Assembly (NCBI GenBank): GCA_903941145.1
Contig: CAJANQ010000176.1
Location: forward strand, 1-18,965
Direction of reading: 5' to 3'
Source of the DNA: an uncultured Actinomycetes bacterium
GTDB taxonomy: Bacteria; Actinomycetota; Acidimicrobiia; Acidimicrobiales; Microtrichaceae
DNA length: 18,965 bases
Both the position numbers and the translations under genes were made by a program. Numbering within the stretch: position 1 is the first letter of the stretch; every line of letters starts with the position of its first letter. Shown here in pieces: positions 6,176 to 13,272 of this stretch. The notes under the pieces are model-generated. The model saw nothing but the letters and a program-made list of their open reading frames with translations. It was not told where the DNA came from and ran no database searches.

Positions 6176-7078
6176 GTGTCCGACTCCCCCGACGACCGCC
6201 AGGTGCCACCGTCCGACGACGCCGACGTGCAGGAGGCGGACTGGGTCGAGGTCGAGTGGCTCGACGACATCGGCGACAGCGGCTTCTTCGGTTCGGACGA
6301 CCTCGACGACGACGACCTGCTCGAGGACTCCGACGGCGAGACCGTCGTGTTCACCTACGACGCCACGGTGCGGCCCGGCGACGACCGCATGGCCGAGCTG
6401 CTGCGCACCGGCGACGTCGAGGTGCTCGGGATCATGCCGTGGTCGTCCAACGGTGCGTACCTGGTCGACGTCCGCTCGGGCGACGACCACGCACCGGCCG
6501 TCTACAAGCCCGAGTCCGGCGAGCAGCCGCTCTGGGACTTCCCCGGCGGACTGTGGCGGCGCGAGGTCGCGGCGTACGACCTGAGCGCGGCGATGGGCTT
6601 CGACCTGGTGCCGCCCACCGTGACCCGCCTGGACGCCCCCGACGGGCCCGGTTCGCTGCAGGCGTTCGTGCCGGCCCAGTTCGAGCACCACTACTTCACG
6701 CTCCGGGACGACCCCACGCACGGGACCGCCTTCCGGCAGCTGTGCGCGTTCGACCTGGTGGCCAACTCCACCGACCGCAAGGGCGGCCACTGCCTGGTCG
6801 ACGGTGCCGGACGGGTCTGGGCCATCGACAACGGGCTCACGTTCCACGTCGAGTTCAAGGTGCGCACCGTGCTGTGGGACTTTGCGGGCGAGCCGCTCCC
6901 CGGCGACGTCGCCGAGGCGCTCGAGCGGCTGCTCGACGGCGGCCTGCCCCGCTCGTTCGACGACCTGCTCGACGTGCACGAGCGTGAGGCCACGCTGCAC
7001 CGGGCGCAGGCGCTGCTCTCCACCGCGCAGTTCCCCCACGACCACACCGGCCGCCGCTACCCGTGGCCGCTCGTCTGA
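6176..7078 (+). CDS. SCO1664 family protein (PI3/4-kinase-like fold)
   Basis: 300 residues from a GTG at 6176, with GAGG 6 bases upstream. Residues 11-56 are a very acidic, probably disordered tail (20 Asp/Glu, no Lys/Arg). The conserved core then has VLGIMPWSSNGAYLV, a nucleotide-Lys-like YKPESGEQPLWDFP (K111), RREVAAYDLS (E130) and LVPPTV. CAFDLVANSTDRKGGH (D193, N197, D200) and WAIDNGLTFH (D218) resemble the catalytic and metal-binding loops of PI3/4-kinase and HipA-type kinases. Kinase activity on a protein, lipid or small molecule is therefore plausible but is inference; the family's function is not established to my knowledge. It is the third gene of the operon, and its last 16 bases overlap the next gene. 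In-frame sequence upstream of the GTG lies inside DUF3090 and is not part of the gene. Confidence 0.88.
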   Translation: MSDSPDDRQVPPSDDADVQEADWVEVEWLDDIGDSGFFGSDDLDDDDLLEDSDGETVVFTYDATVRPGDDRMAELLRTGDVEVLGIMPWSSNGAYLVDVRSGDDHAPAVYKPESGEQPLWDFPGGLWRREVAAYDLSAAMGFDLVPPTVTRLDAPDGPGSLQAFVPAQFEHHYFTLRDDPTHGTAFRQLCAFDLVANSTDRKGGHCLVDGAGRVWAIDNGLTFHVEFKVRTVLWDFAGEPLPGDVAEALERLLDGGLPRSFDDLLDVHEREATLHRAQALLSTAQFPHDHTGRRYPWPLV

Positions 7079-8103
7079 CGCACCTGCCCGTGGCCTGGAC
7101 CCCCGACGACGACGAGGACGGCCCCCCGCCCGAGGACGCCGCCCTGGACCAGGCCATCGCGTCGGGCGACCTCGACGAGGTCCTGCGAGAGGTCGACCGT
7201 CGCGCCGACGCCGGCGACTGGGTCGCGGTCGACCGGGCCCGGCACCGGGCCCGGGCCGCCACCGAGCGGGGCCACCAGCTGTGGCCCGCCGCGTCGTGGG
7301 CCGAGTACCGCACGGCGCTCGAGGCACCCGCGGCGTGGGCCGGTCCGGTCGTCACCGAGGGCACCGGCTACCTGGCGCCCGGGCCCATGGCCGAGGTCGC
7401 GGCGCAGCGCCACACCTGGGAGGAGCTCTCGGTCTACGTACCGGTCGGCCCGCTGCGCGGTGTCGTCGCCGCCGAGCGCGTCGTCCGCGGCGAGACCGTG
7501 CCGCCCGAGGTCCTGACGGGCGACCTGCCCGGCCGGCTGCTGGCGTGGGAGCCCGGCTACGCGCTCGTCGAGTACAAGGTCGACGGCGTGCAGGTCGACG
7601 ACCCGGCACCGCTCCCCCGCACCGACCCGGTCCCGGCCGGCACGACCAAGGACGAGGACCGGGACGCCGCCGACGGACGTCGTGCACTGGTCGACGCCGT
7701 CCGCCACTGGAGCTCGCAGGGCGAGGCGACCGTGCGCGCCGTCGGCGTGGAGGGGTCCGCGGCCGACGCACTCGCCACCCTTGGGGTCACCGGAGCAAGG
7801 TGGGCCGAGGTCGGCGTGACCGGTGCGGCCGAGCTGCTGGCCTGGGCCGCGGCGTCGGGCGGGGCGAGGGGGCGGCGCCGTGGTGCGGCGGCCGGACGAT
7901 TCGACGCGTGGTGGGTGCTGGCCGTGCTGTCGGGCACCGCGGACGACTGGCCGACCGACCCTGGCCCGGCGGCGGAGGACCTGCGGTGGTGGCGGTGGAC
8001 GGCCGACGACCACGTCGGCGGCTGGGAGTGCCGGATCGCCGCCGAGGACCCCCTCGACGGGTTGGCCTGGGCGCTCGACGCCTACGACCCACCGACGGAC
8101 TGA
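7063..8103 (+). CDS. Unrecognised protein, fourth gene of the phosphatase-DUF3090-SCO1664 operon
   Basis: 346 residues from the GTG at 7063, or 337 from the GTG at 7090 (MAWTPDDDEDG); neither has a clear ribosome site, and overlap with the upstream gene suggests coupled translation. I do not recognise a family. It is soluble, rich in Ala, Asp and Trp, with no cysteine outside WECRI near the end. The acidic start (DDDEDGPPPEDAALDQ) leads to a helical region (about 28-75) ending in ERGHQLWPAASWAEYRTALE, then VPVGPLRGVVAAERVVRGE and LAWEPGYALVEYKVDG. The C-terminal half includes RRALVDAVRHWSSQGEATVRAV. Several Trp-rich stretches such as LRWWRWTADD and GWECRI close the protein. Codon bias matches the neighbours, so it is a real gene and not a recent import. 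By position it is likely to work with the DUF3090 and SCO1664 proteins (inference). Confidence 0.85.
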   Translation: MAARLTHLPVAWTPDDDEDGPPPEDAALDQAIASGDLDEVLREVDRRADAGDWVAVDRARHRARAATERGHQLWPAASWAEYRTALEAPAAWAGPVVTEGTGYLAPGPMAEVAAQRHTWEELSVYVPVGPLRGVVAAERVVRGETVPPEVLTGDLPGRLLAWEPGYALVEYKVDGVQVDDPAPLPRTDPVPAGTTKDEDRDAADGRRALVDAVRHWSSQGEATVRAVGVEGSAADALATLGVTGARWAEVGVTGAAELLAWAAASGGARGRRRGAAAGRFDAWWVLAVLSGTADDWPTDPGPAAEDLRWWRWTADDHVGGWECRIAAEDPLDGLAWALDAYDPPTD

Positions 8104-8116
8104 CCGAGCGCCCCAG

Positions 8117-9508
8117 TTATCCGCCGACGGGGCCGAGAATGCGTCGCAGCTCGGCGTTCTCGAACGTGCCGTGCGGGTCGAGCTGGGCCCGGACCTCCTG
8201 GAACTCGTCCCAGCCCGGGTAGAGCGGCGCGAGCTCGGCGGCGGTGCGCGGGTGGAGCTTCCCCCAGTGCGGCCGGGCGTCGTAGTCGGCCATGACGTCG
8301 GCGACCTTGGCGAAGTACTCCTCGTGCGGCATGCCCCGGTACATGTGCACCGAGACCCAGCCGGTGGTGCGGCCCGAGGCCGTCGAGAGGGTGATGTCGT
8401 CGGCGGCGGAGACCCGGACCTCGACGGGGAACGTCACCGGGTAGTCCAGCGCGGTGGCGACCTCCCGCACGCGGCGGAACACCTCGACGGTGGACTCGAC
8501 CGGGACGGCCCACTCGGACTCGACGAACCGGACGTGGCGGGGCGTGGCGAACACCCGGTAGGACCGGTCGTTGAACTCGACCCGGCCGGTGGACGGGAGC
8601 CGCCTGGCGACCTGCTTGAACCACCCCGGCCGCACGGCGCCGGCCCGGTTGGCCAGTCCGAAGCCCACGTTGTCGAGCAGCACGTCGGACACGAAGGCGT
8701 CCTTGCGCGACCGGGGGGCCAGCGGCTCGTGGTTGCGACGGTGGGTCTTGGTCAGCGCCCACCGGGTGCCGGGGACCCAGAAGAACTCGAAGTGGTCGTG
8801 CGCGGCAACCAGCTCGTCGAACGACTCGAGCACCTCGTCGACCGGACGGGGCTCGTGCACGGCGTGCAGGTGGTAGGCGGGCACGCACTGGAGGGTGAGG
8901 GTGGAGACCAGCCCGAGCGCGCCCAGCCCGGCGCGGGCGGCCCGGAACACCTCCGGGTGGCGCTCTGCGTCGCAGTCGACGACCGCTCCGGTGCCGTCCA
9001 CGAGCCGCAGCCCCACGACGGCGGACGAGATGTTGCCGAACCCGAGGCCAGTGCCGTGGGTGGCCGTCGCGGTGGCCCCCGAGACGGTCTGGACGTCGAT
9101 GTCGCCCAGGTTGGGCAGCGCCAGCCCGCGGGTCCAGAGCGCGGCGGACAGGTCGCTCAGCCGGCAGCCGGCCTCGACGGTGACGGTGCAGGCCTGACGG
9201 TCGACGGACCGGATACGGCCGTAGTCCTCGAGCGCCACCATGAGCCCGTCGGTGAGCGCGACGCCGGTGAACGAGTGGCCCGAGCCCACCGCCTTGAGGC
9301 GGCGGCCACCGGAGGCCGCGTCGGCCACGATCCGCTGCAGCTCCGACTCCGTGGTCGGCCGCACGACCGGCACCCGGCACGACTGGTTGCCGGCCCAGTT
9401 CGACCACACGTGGGCGTTCTCGGTGTGCGGCGGTTCACCGGGCGGTGGCGGGGACGAGGTCACCTCCACATCTTGGGCGAGCAGACCCTGGTCGGGAAAG
9501 ACCGCCAT
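8117..9508 (-). CDS. FAD-linked oxidoreductase, aldonolactone oxidase type (D-arabinono-/L-gulono-1,4-lactone)
   Basis: 463 residues of the VAO/PCMH flavoprotein group. The N-terminal FAD domain has VVRPTTESELQRIV, the flavin loop AVGSGHSFTGVALTDG with H78 (the His that carries covalent FAD in aldonolactone oxidases) and GDIDVQTVSGATATATHGTG. The C-terminal ALO domain ends with the hallmark RPHWGKLHP (413-419 region) and LDPHGTFENAELRRILG. Known relatives oxidise L-gulono- or D-arabinono-lactone, using oxygen or cytochrome; the substrate here cannot be told. The ATG at 9508 has GAGG 5 bases upstream. That ribosome site lies in the arm of the hairpin after etfA. The first 28 residues are Pro-rich and not conserved-looking. 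It converges on the unrecognised plus-strand gene with a 13-base gap. Confidence 0.9.
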   Translation of the reverse strand: MAVFPDQGLLAQDVEVTSSPPPPGEPPHTENAHVWSNWAGNQSCRVPVVRPTTESELQRIVADAASGGRRLKAVGSGHSFTGVALTDGLMVALEDYGRIRSVDRQACTVTVEAGCRLSDLSAALWTRGLALPNLGDIDVQTVSGATATATHGTGLGFGNISSAVVGLRLVDGTGAVVDCDAERHPEVFRAARAGLGALGLVSTLTLQCVPAYHLHAVHEPRPVDEVLESFDELVAAHDHFEFFWVPGTRWALTKTHRRNHEPLAPRSRKDAFVSDVLLDNVGFGLANRAGAVRPGWFKQVARRLPSTGRVEFNDRSYRVFATPRHVRFVESEWAVPVESTVEVFRRVREVATALDYPVTFPVEVRVSAADDITLSTASGRTTGWVSVHMYRGMPHEEYFAKVADVMADYDARPHWGKLHPRTAAELAPLYPGWDEFQEVRAQLDPHGTFENAELRRILGPVGG

Positions 9509-9513
9509 ACGCG

Positions 9514-9551
9514 CCTCGGCCGCCCCGCTCCGAGGAGCAGGGCGGCCGAGG
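9514..9551 (-). terminator. Hairpin between etfA and the lactone oxidase gene
   Basis: CCTCGGCCGCCC (9514-9525) and GGGCGGCCGAGG (9540-9551) form a perfect 12-bp stem; inside it GCTC/GAGC (9527-9530, 9535-9538) can add four pairs. It starts about 21 bases past the etfA stop. Read on the minus strand, the second arm contains the GAGG ribosome site of the downstream gene, so folding would also hide that site. Confidence 0.65.
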
Positions 9552-9572
9552 TCAGTTCAGGCAGTAGCCGTC

Positions 9573-10532
9573 TCAGCGGGCCTGGAGAGCCTCGAGGAGC
9601 TTCGGCAGCACCTTGTTGACGTCACCGACGATGCCAAGGTCGGCCACCGAGAAGATCGGGGCCTCGGGGTCCTTGTTGATCGCGATGATGTGCTTGGAGC
9701 CCTTCATGCCGACGAGGTGCTGGGTGGCACCCGAGATGCCGGCAGCGATGTACACGTCGGGCTTCACGACCTTGCCGGTCTGGCCCACCTGGTACGAGTA
9801 GGGCACCCAGCCGGCGTCGACGATGGCACGCGAGGCGCCAGGAGCGGCACCGAGCTGCTTGGCCAGGTTCTCGACGAGGGCGTAGTTGTCCTTGTCGCCA
9901 AGGCCACGGCCGCCGGCCACGACGACAGCAGCGTCGTCCAGGCTCGGGCCGGTCTTCTCCTCGACGAACCGGTTGGTGACGACCGCAGCGCCGGTGGCGC
10001 CGTTGTCGGCCGCAGCCAGGTCCTCGACGGCCGCAGCGCCGCCACCCGACTCCTCGGCCGCAAAGGACTTCGGGCGGATGAGGAAGAGGTTGGTCTTGTC
10101 GGTCGTGAACTTGGTGTACACGTCCTGGGTGCCGCCGAACACGGGCACGACGCCGGCGAGGCCGCCGTCACGCTCGACGAGGTTCACGACGTTGGTGATG
10201 ACCGGGGCGTCGAGCTTGACCGAGAGCCGGCCAGCCACGTCGCGGCCGTCGTAGGAGGTGGCCAGGAAGACGGCGTCGGGGCCGTTTCCGGCGGCGACGG
10301 CCGCAGCGACGGCGCCGGCGACGGCCGGGCCGAGCAGCTTGCCGTCGGTCCCGCCGACGACGAGCACCTTGGTGGCGCCGTGGGCACCGACCTCGGCAGC
10401 GAGGTCGGCGGAGGTGGCGACGACCTCGACCGTGCCCGCCAGCTCACGGGCCTTGGCCAGGAGCTCGAGGGTGGTGCTGGTGGCCTTGCCGTTCGACGAC
10501 TCGCCGAACACCCAAATCTTGGAGAGAGCCAT
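9573..10532 (-). CDS. etfA: Electron transfer flavoprotein alpha subunit
   Basis: 319 residues. EtfA carries the FAD that takes electrons from acyl-CoA dehydrogenases, such as the one in this window, and hands them to ETF:quinone oxidoreductase. The N-terminal domain (about 1-190) begins ALSKIWVFGESSNGKATST. The C-terminal FAD domain has VVVAGGRGLGDKDNY and the ETF-alpha signature from 258 to about 293 (PDVYIAAGISGATQHLVGMK, then HIIAINKDPEAPIF). The ATG at 10532 has AAGGA 9 bases upstream. It follows etfB by 35 bases on the same strand and is certainly co-transcribed. Soluble and cytosolic; heterodimer with EtfB. No missing residues noticed. Confidence 0.97.
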   Translation of the reverse strand: MALSKIWVFGESSNGKATSTTLELLAKARELAGTVEVVATSADLAAEVGAHGATKVLVVGGTDGKLLGPAVAGAVAAAVAAGNGPDAVFLATSYDGRDVAGRLSVKLDAPVITNVVNLVERDGGLAGVVPVFGGTQDVYTKFTTDKTNLFLIRPKSFAAEESGGGAAAVEDLAAADNGATGAAVVTNRFVEEKTGPSLDDAAVVVAGGRGLGDKDNYALVENLAKQLGAAPGASRAIVDAGWVPYSYQVGQTGKVVKPDVYIAAGISGATQHLVGMKGSKHIIAINKDPEAPIFSVADLGIVGDVNKVLPKLLEALQAR

Positions 10533-10567
10533 GTGTGTCAGTCCTTGTTCGTTCGTGGTGGTCCGGG

Positions 10568-11350
10568 TCAGACGATCTTGAGCTCGGCGAGCATGTCGAC
10601 GATCTTCTGGAAGGCCTCGCCGTCGTCCTCGACGACGGTGCTGGCGGCACGGGCCTCGGCCGTGGCGATCTCGACGATCTCCTGGCCTGCGCCGGCCCAG
10701 CCGACCGAGCCGGCGTCGACACCGAGGTCACCGAGACCCACCTGGTCGACCGGCTTGGACTTGGCCGCCATGATGCCCTTGAAGGAGGGGTAGCGGGGCT
10801 CCACCACACCGGCGGTCACGGAGACCACGGCGGGGAGGGGGCACTCGACGTCGTCGTAGCCCGACTCGGTCTGGCGCTGCACCTTCACGGAGCTGCCGTC
10901 GACGGTGATCGACTTGGCGAAGGTCACCGACGGGAGCGAGAGGAGCTCGGCGATCTGCTCGGGCACGGTGCCCGTGTAGCCGTCCGAGGACTCGGTCGCC
11001 GTCAGGATCAGGTCGGCCTGGCCGGCACGCTCGATCGCCTTGGCGAGCACCTTGGAGGTACCGAGGGCGTCGGAACCCTGCAGGGCGTCGTCGCTCACGA
11101 GGACAGCCTTCGCAGCACCCATCGCCAGCGCAGTGCGCAGGCCGGCGGTCTCGCCGTTGGGGGCCATCGAGACGAGGGTGACCTCGCCGCCGCCTGCCGC
11201 GTCGACCAGCTGCAGCGCCATCTCGACGCCGTAGCTGTCCGACTCGTCGAGGATCAGCTTGCCATCACGCTTGAGCGTCTTGGTGTTGGGGTCCAGCGCA
11301 CCGGGGTCCGCGGGATCGGGGATCTGCTTCACGCATACAACGACGTTCAT
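10568..11350 (-). CDS. etfB: Electron transfer flavoprotein beta subunit
   Basis: 260 residues, normal length. It begins MNVVVCVKQIPDPADPGALD, the usual EtfB start, and has the family signature at 168-200 (VECPLPAVVSVTAGVVEPRY, then SFKGIMAAKSKP) that lines the AMP/FAD cleft. EtfB pairs with EtfA to shuttle electrons from flavin dehydrogenases. It is the first gene of the etfBA unit and divergent from the lipid kinase gene. No Shine-Dalgarno sequence is seen before the ATG. Instead the bases just upstream form a palindrome (11353-11367), so the mRNA leader is short or initiation is unusual. Confidence 0.97.
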   Translation of the reverse strand: MNVVVCVKQIPDPADPGALDPNTKTLKRDGKLILDESDSYGVEMALQLVDAAGGGEVTLVSMAPNGETAGLRTALAMGAAKAVLVSDDALQGSDALGTSKVLAKAIERAGQADLILTATESSDGYTGTVPEQIAELLSLPSVTFAKSITVDGSSVKVQRQTESGYDDVECPLPAVVSVTAGVVEPRYPSFKGIMAAKSKPVDQVGLGDLGVDAGSVGWAGAGQEIVEIATAEARAASTVVEDDGEAFQKIVDMLAELKIV

Positions 11351-11352
11351 GA

Positions 11353-11367
11353 GCGGCAGTCTGCCGC
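11353..11367. promoter_or_regulatory. Palindrome directly upstream of etfB
   Basis: GCGGCAG and CTGCCGC are exact complements around one central base, ending 3 bases before the etfB ATG. It fits a dimeric repressor operator or a small leader hairpin that takes the place of a ribosome site. A candidate minus-strand -10 (TAGCCT, 11368-11373) sits just upstream of it, so a bound protein would overlap the transcription start. Confidence 0.4.
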
Positions 11368-11375
11368 AGGCTACC

Positions 11376-11394
11376 GGGCGGTAACAAACCGCCC
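11376..11394. promoter_or_regulatory. Second inverted repeat in the etfB/lipid kinase divergent spacer
   Basis: GGGCGGT (11376-11382) and ACCGCCC (11388-11394) flank the AT-rich centre AACAA. The form, 7-bp half-sites 5 bases apart between divergent genes, is typical of a TetR/GntR-size operator. No regulator gene is adjacent, so any ligand is unknown. Confidence 0.4.
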
Positions 11395-11433
11395 CCGTGG
11401 CAAGGAGGCGGACCGGAGTGGGAGGCTCTGGCC

Positions 11434-12381
11434 GTGAGGATCCTGCTGGTCGTGAACTCGTCCGCGTCGTCGGTGACGGCGCGCCGGCGGGTCATCTCGC
11501 AGCGGGTCCTGTCCGAGGTCGGCGAGGTCTATACGGCCGAGACCCGTCGACGCGGCCACGCCACCGCCCTCGCACGCGCCGCGGTGCGCAACGGCACCGA
11601 CTGCGTCGTGGTGCTGGGCGGCGACGGCACGCTCAACGAGGTCGCCACCGCACTCTCGGGGTCCGAGACCGCGATGGCGGCGCTCCCCGGCGGCTCGACC
11701 AACGTGTTCGCCCGCACCCTGGGCCTGCCCGAGGACTGCGTGGACGCCGCCCGGGTCACGGCCGAGGCCATCGCGGCCGGGTCCGTGCGGCGCATCGGCC
11801 TGGGCGAGGCCAACGGACGCTTCTTCTGCTTCCACGTCGGCGCCGGCTGGGACGCGGCGGTGGTCGCCAGGGTCGAGCGGCGCGCCGAGCTCAAGCGGTA
11901 CATCGGCCACGCCCTCTTTACCGGCGCCGGGCTGCGCACGTTCTTCGGCGGCTTCGACCGGCATGCGCCGCACTTCACCATCACGTTCCCCGGGGCAGGG
12001 CCCGACGGCGACGACGAGGTGGTGGACGACGCCTACTTCTCGGTGGTGATGAACAGCGACCCGTACACGTTCGTGGGCAAGCGTCCCTTCACCGTCGTGC
12101 CCCAGGCCACGCTGGACCGGCCACTATCGGTCATCACGCTCCGGTCGATGCGGCCCTCGGCGTTTCTCGGACTCATGGTCGACGCACTGAAGGACCGAAA
12201 CGGCGTGACCGCCAACGAGCACGTCCACGTCCGCAACGACGTGTCCGAGGTCGTCTTCAACCGCCTGACCTCGATGCCGTTCCAGGTCGACGGCGACTAT
12301 CTCGGCGAGGCCGAGTCGCTGCACTTCCGGCACCACCCGGACGCCGTGCGCCTGGTCGTGCCGGTCGGCTTCACCCAGTAG
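11434..12381 (+). CDS. Diacylglycerol kinase-like lipid kinase (DagK/YegS type)
   Basis: 315 residues. These soluble, membrane-associating enzymes phosphorylate diacylglycerol or related lipids with ATP. The nucleotide loop LGGDGTLNEVA has GGDGT at 62-66, and the conserved LPGGSTNVFARTLGLPED replaces the more common P-x-GT-x-N-D-x-AR form. The C-terminal beta domain follows (FHVGAGWDAAVV, then FQVDGDYLGEAE, as in the family's usual D-G-E/D strand). Length is typical. The GTG start has GGAGG with an 8-base spacer (11421-11425), a strong site. It is divergent from etfB across 83 bases and ends three bases before the facing phosphodiesterase gene. Substrate is inferred from family only; sphingosine-type or other lipids are possible. 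Confidence 0.92.
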   Translation: MRILLVVNSSASSVTARRRVISQRVLSEVGEVYTAETRRRGHATALARAAVRNGTDCVVVLGGDGTLNEVATALSGSETAMAALPGGSTNVFARTLGLPEDCVDAARVTAEAIAAGSVRRIGLGEANGRFFCFHVGAGWDAAVVARVERRAELKRYIGHALFTGAGLRTFFGGFDRHAPHFTITFPGAGPDGDDEVVDDAYFSVVMNSDPYTFVGKRPFTVVPQATLDRPLSVITLRSMRPSAFLGLMVDALKDRNGVTANEHVHVRNDVSEVVFNRLTSMPFQVDGDYLGEAESLHFRHHPDAVRLVVPVGFTQ

Positions 12382-12384
12382 CGG

Positions 12385-13116
12385 TCAGCTGCGGCCAAGC
12401 ACACCGCAGGCCGAGGCGGGGGTGTTGGTGACGATGCCGTCCACCCCCATGGCGGCCAGGGCCGCGACCCGGTCGGGCAGGTCGACCGTCCAGGTGTTGC
12501 ACAGCAGGCCGGCGGCGCGGCACTGCTCCATGAGGTCCTCGGTCACGAACGGGTCCCACGGGTGCAGCGCGTCGTGGCCGTTCCCGGCCGCGACGGCAAC
12601 GGCGTCGTTCGCTGCAGGGTCGAGCACCAGGTACCCGGTCGGGAGCGAGGGGGCCTGGGCCTTGACCCGGTCGATCGTCGGCAGGTCGAACGACGAGACC
12701 AGGATCTGCTCCAGGATCCCTGCCTCGTGGCGGCGGGCCAACAGGTCCAGGACCAGGTCCACGACGTCGGTGCCATAGGGGGCGTCCGACAGGTCGCCGG
12801 GCGAGTTCTTGATCTCGACGTTGACCCCCATCGGGGCGCACGCGTTGAGCGCCTGCTCCAGGTCGACGGTCCCTGCGGGGGCGTCGGACAGGGCCGTCGA
12901 CCAGATCGAACGGCCGTCACCGAAGTCCGGGTCGTGGTGGACGACCAGCTCGCCGAGGCTGTTGATACGGACGTCCAGCTCGACCCAGTCGGCCCCCTGC
13001 TCCGCAGCGCCACGGAATGCGGCCGCCGTGTTCTCGGGGAAGTCGGCCGACGCGCCCCTGTGGCCGATGACCAGTGGACGGGCGGTGGAGCCTGTGTGGA
13101 TCCTGTCGTCAAACAT
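12385..13116 (-). CDS. Glycerophosphodiester phosphodiesterase
   Basis: 243 residues, cytosolic (no signal peptide). It hydrolyses glycerophosphodiesters to glycerol-3-phosphate and an alcohol. The TIM-barrel GDPD motifs are in order: VIGHRGASADFPENT with H19 and R20, VELDV with E46 and D48, HHDP with H61, VEIKN with E101 and K103, and the C-terminal NTWTVD and GVDGIVTNTP. All catalytic and metal residues are present. The ATG at 13116 (MFDDRIH) is chosen; a longer in-frame start at 13224 would read through the whiB promoter and hairpin and lacks homology-like sequence. AAAGGG lies about 11 bases upstream. Tail-to-tail with the lipid kinase and head-to-head with whiB1. Confidence 0.95.
   Translation of the reverse strand: MFDDRIHTGSTARPLVIGHRGASADFPENTAAAFRGAAEQGADWVELDVRINSLGELVVHHDPDFGDGRSIWSTALSDAPAGTVDLEQALNACAPMGVNVEIKNSPGDLSDAPYGTDVVDLVLDLLARRHEAGILEQILVSSFDLPTIDRVKAQAPSLPTGYLVLDPAANDAVAVAAGNGHDALHPWDPFVTEDLMEQCRAAGLLCNTWTVDLPDRVAALAAMGVDGIVTNTPASACGVLGRS
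12389..12409. terminator. Weak hairpin at the lipid kinase/phosphodiesterase junction
   Basis: CTGCGG (12389-12394) and CCGCAG (12404-12409) pair perfectly with a 9-base loop, 7 bases after the lipid kinase stop and within the last codons of the phosphodiesterase. The stem is short and there is no T-tract. Confidence 0.25.
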
Positions 13117-13129
13117 GTGGAAAAGACCC

Positions 13130-13158
13130 TTTACAGGAGTGTGAACGAGACGTATCTT
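13130..13158 (+). promoter_or_regulatory. Sigma-A-type promoter of whiB1
   Basis: TTTACA (13130-13135), then exactly 17 bases, then TATCTT (13153-13158). This is the best housekeeping promoter match in the window and predicts a start near 13165, giving a leader of about 108 bases. The -35 lies only 14 bases upstream of the divergent phosphodiesterase ATG, so the two genes share control DNA. Confidence 0.7.
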
Positions 13159-13164
13159 GCTTGT

Positions 13165-13272
13165 TCTCAGATTCACATGTCCCCAGCGCTGGGCGGGGAA
13201 CCCTTGAATCTGGCCCTTGTACACGGCTACGGACGCGGCCGCCTGCGCGTCCCGACATTGTAAGGAAGCAAC
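13165..13272 (+). promoter_or_regulatory. Structured 5' leader of whiB1 with two hairpins
   Basis: Hairpin 1 (13168-13212): outer stem CAGATTCA/TGAATCTG (8 bp), inner stem TCCCC/GGGGA (13180-13184, 13195-13199). A perfect 12-base palindrome CCCAGCGCTGGG at 13182-13193 offers an alternative pairing. Hairpin 2 (13231-13252): GGACGCG/CGCGTCC with an 8-base loop, ending 9 bases before the AAGGAA ribosome site. The leader could regulate translation or mRNA stability, or the DNA palindromes could be protein sites. Confidence 0.6.

Noticed and set aside
8104..8133. GCCCC/GGGGC pairing between the convergent genes at 8103/8117
   Set aside because: Five pairs around a 14-base loop; expected by chance at this GC content.
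9240..10793. 517-residue plus-strand frame opposite etfA
   Set aside because: Mirror of etfA and the lactone oxidase; repetitive Val/Gly/Asp/Arg composition and no motif. Typical antisense shadow in high-GC DNA.
12385..13224. Longer phosphodiesterase start at 13224
   Set aside because: It would read through the whiB1 promoter and leader palindromes; GDPD homology begins right after the ATG at 13116.
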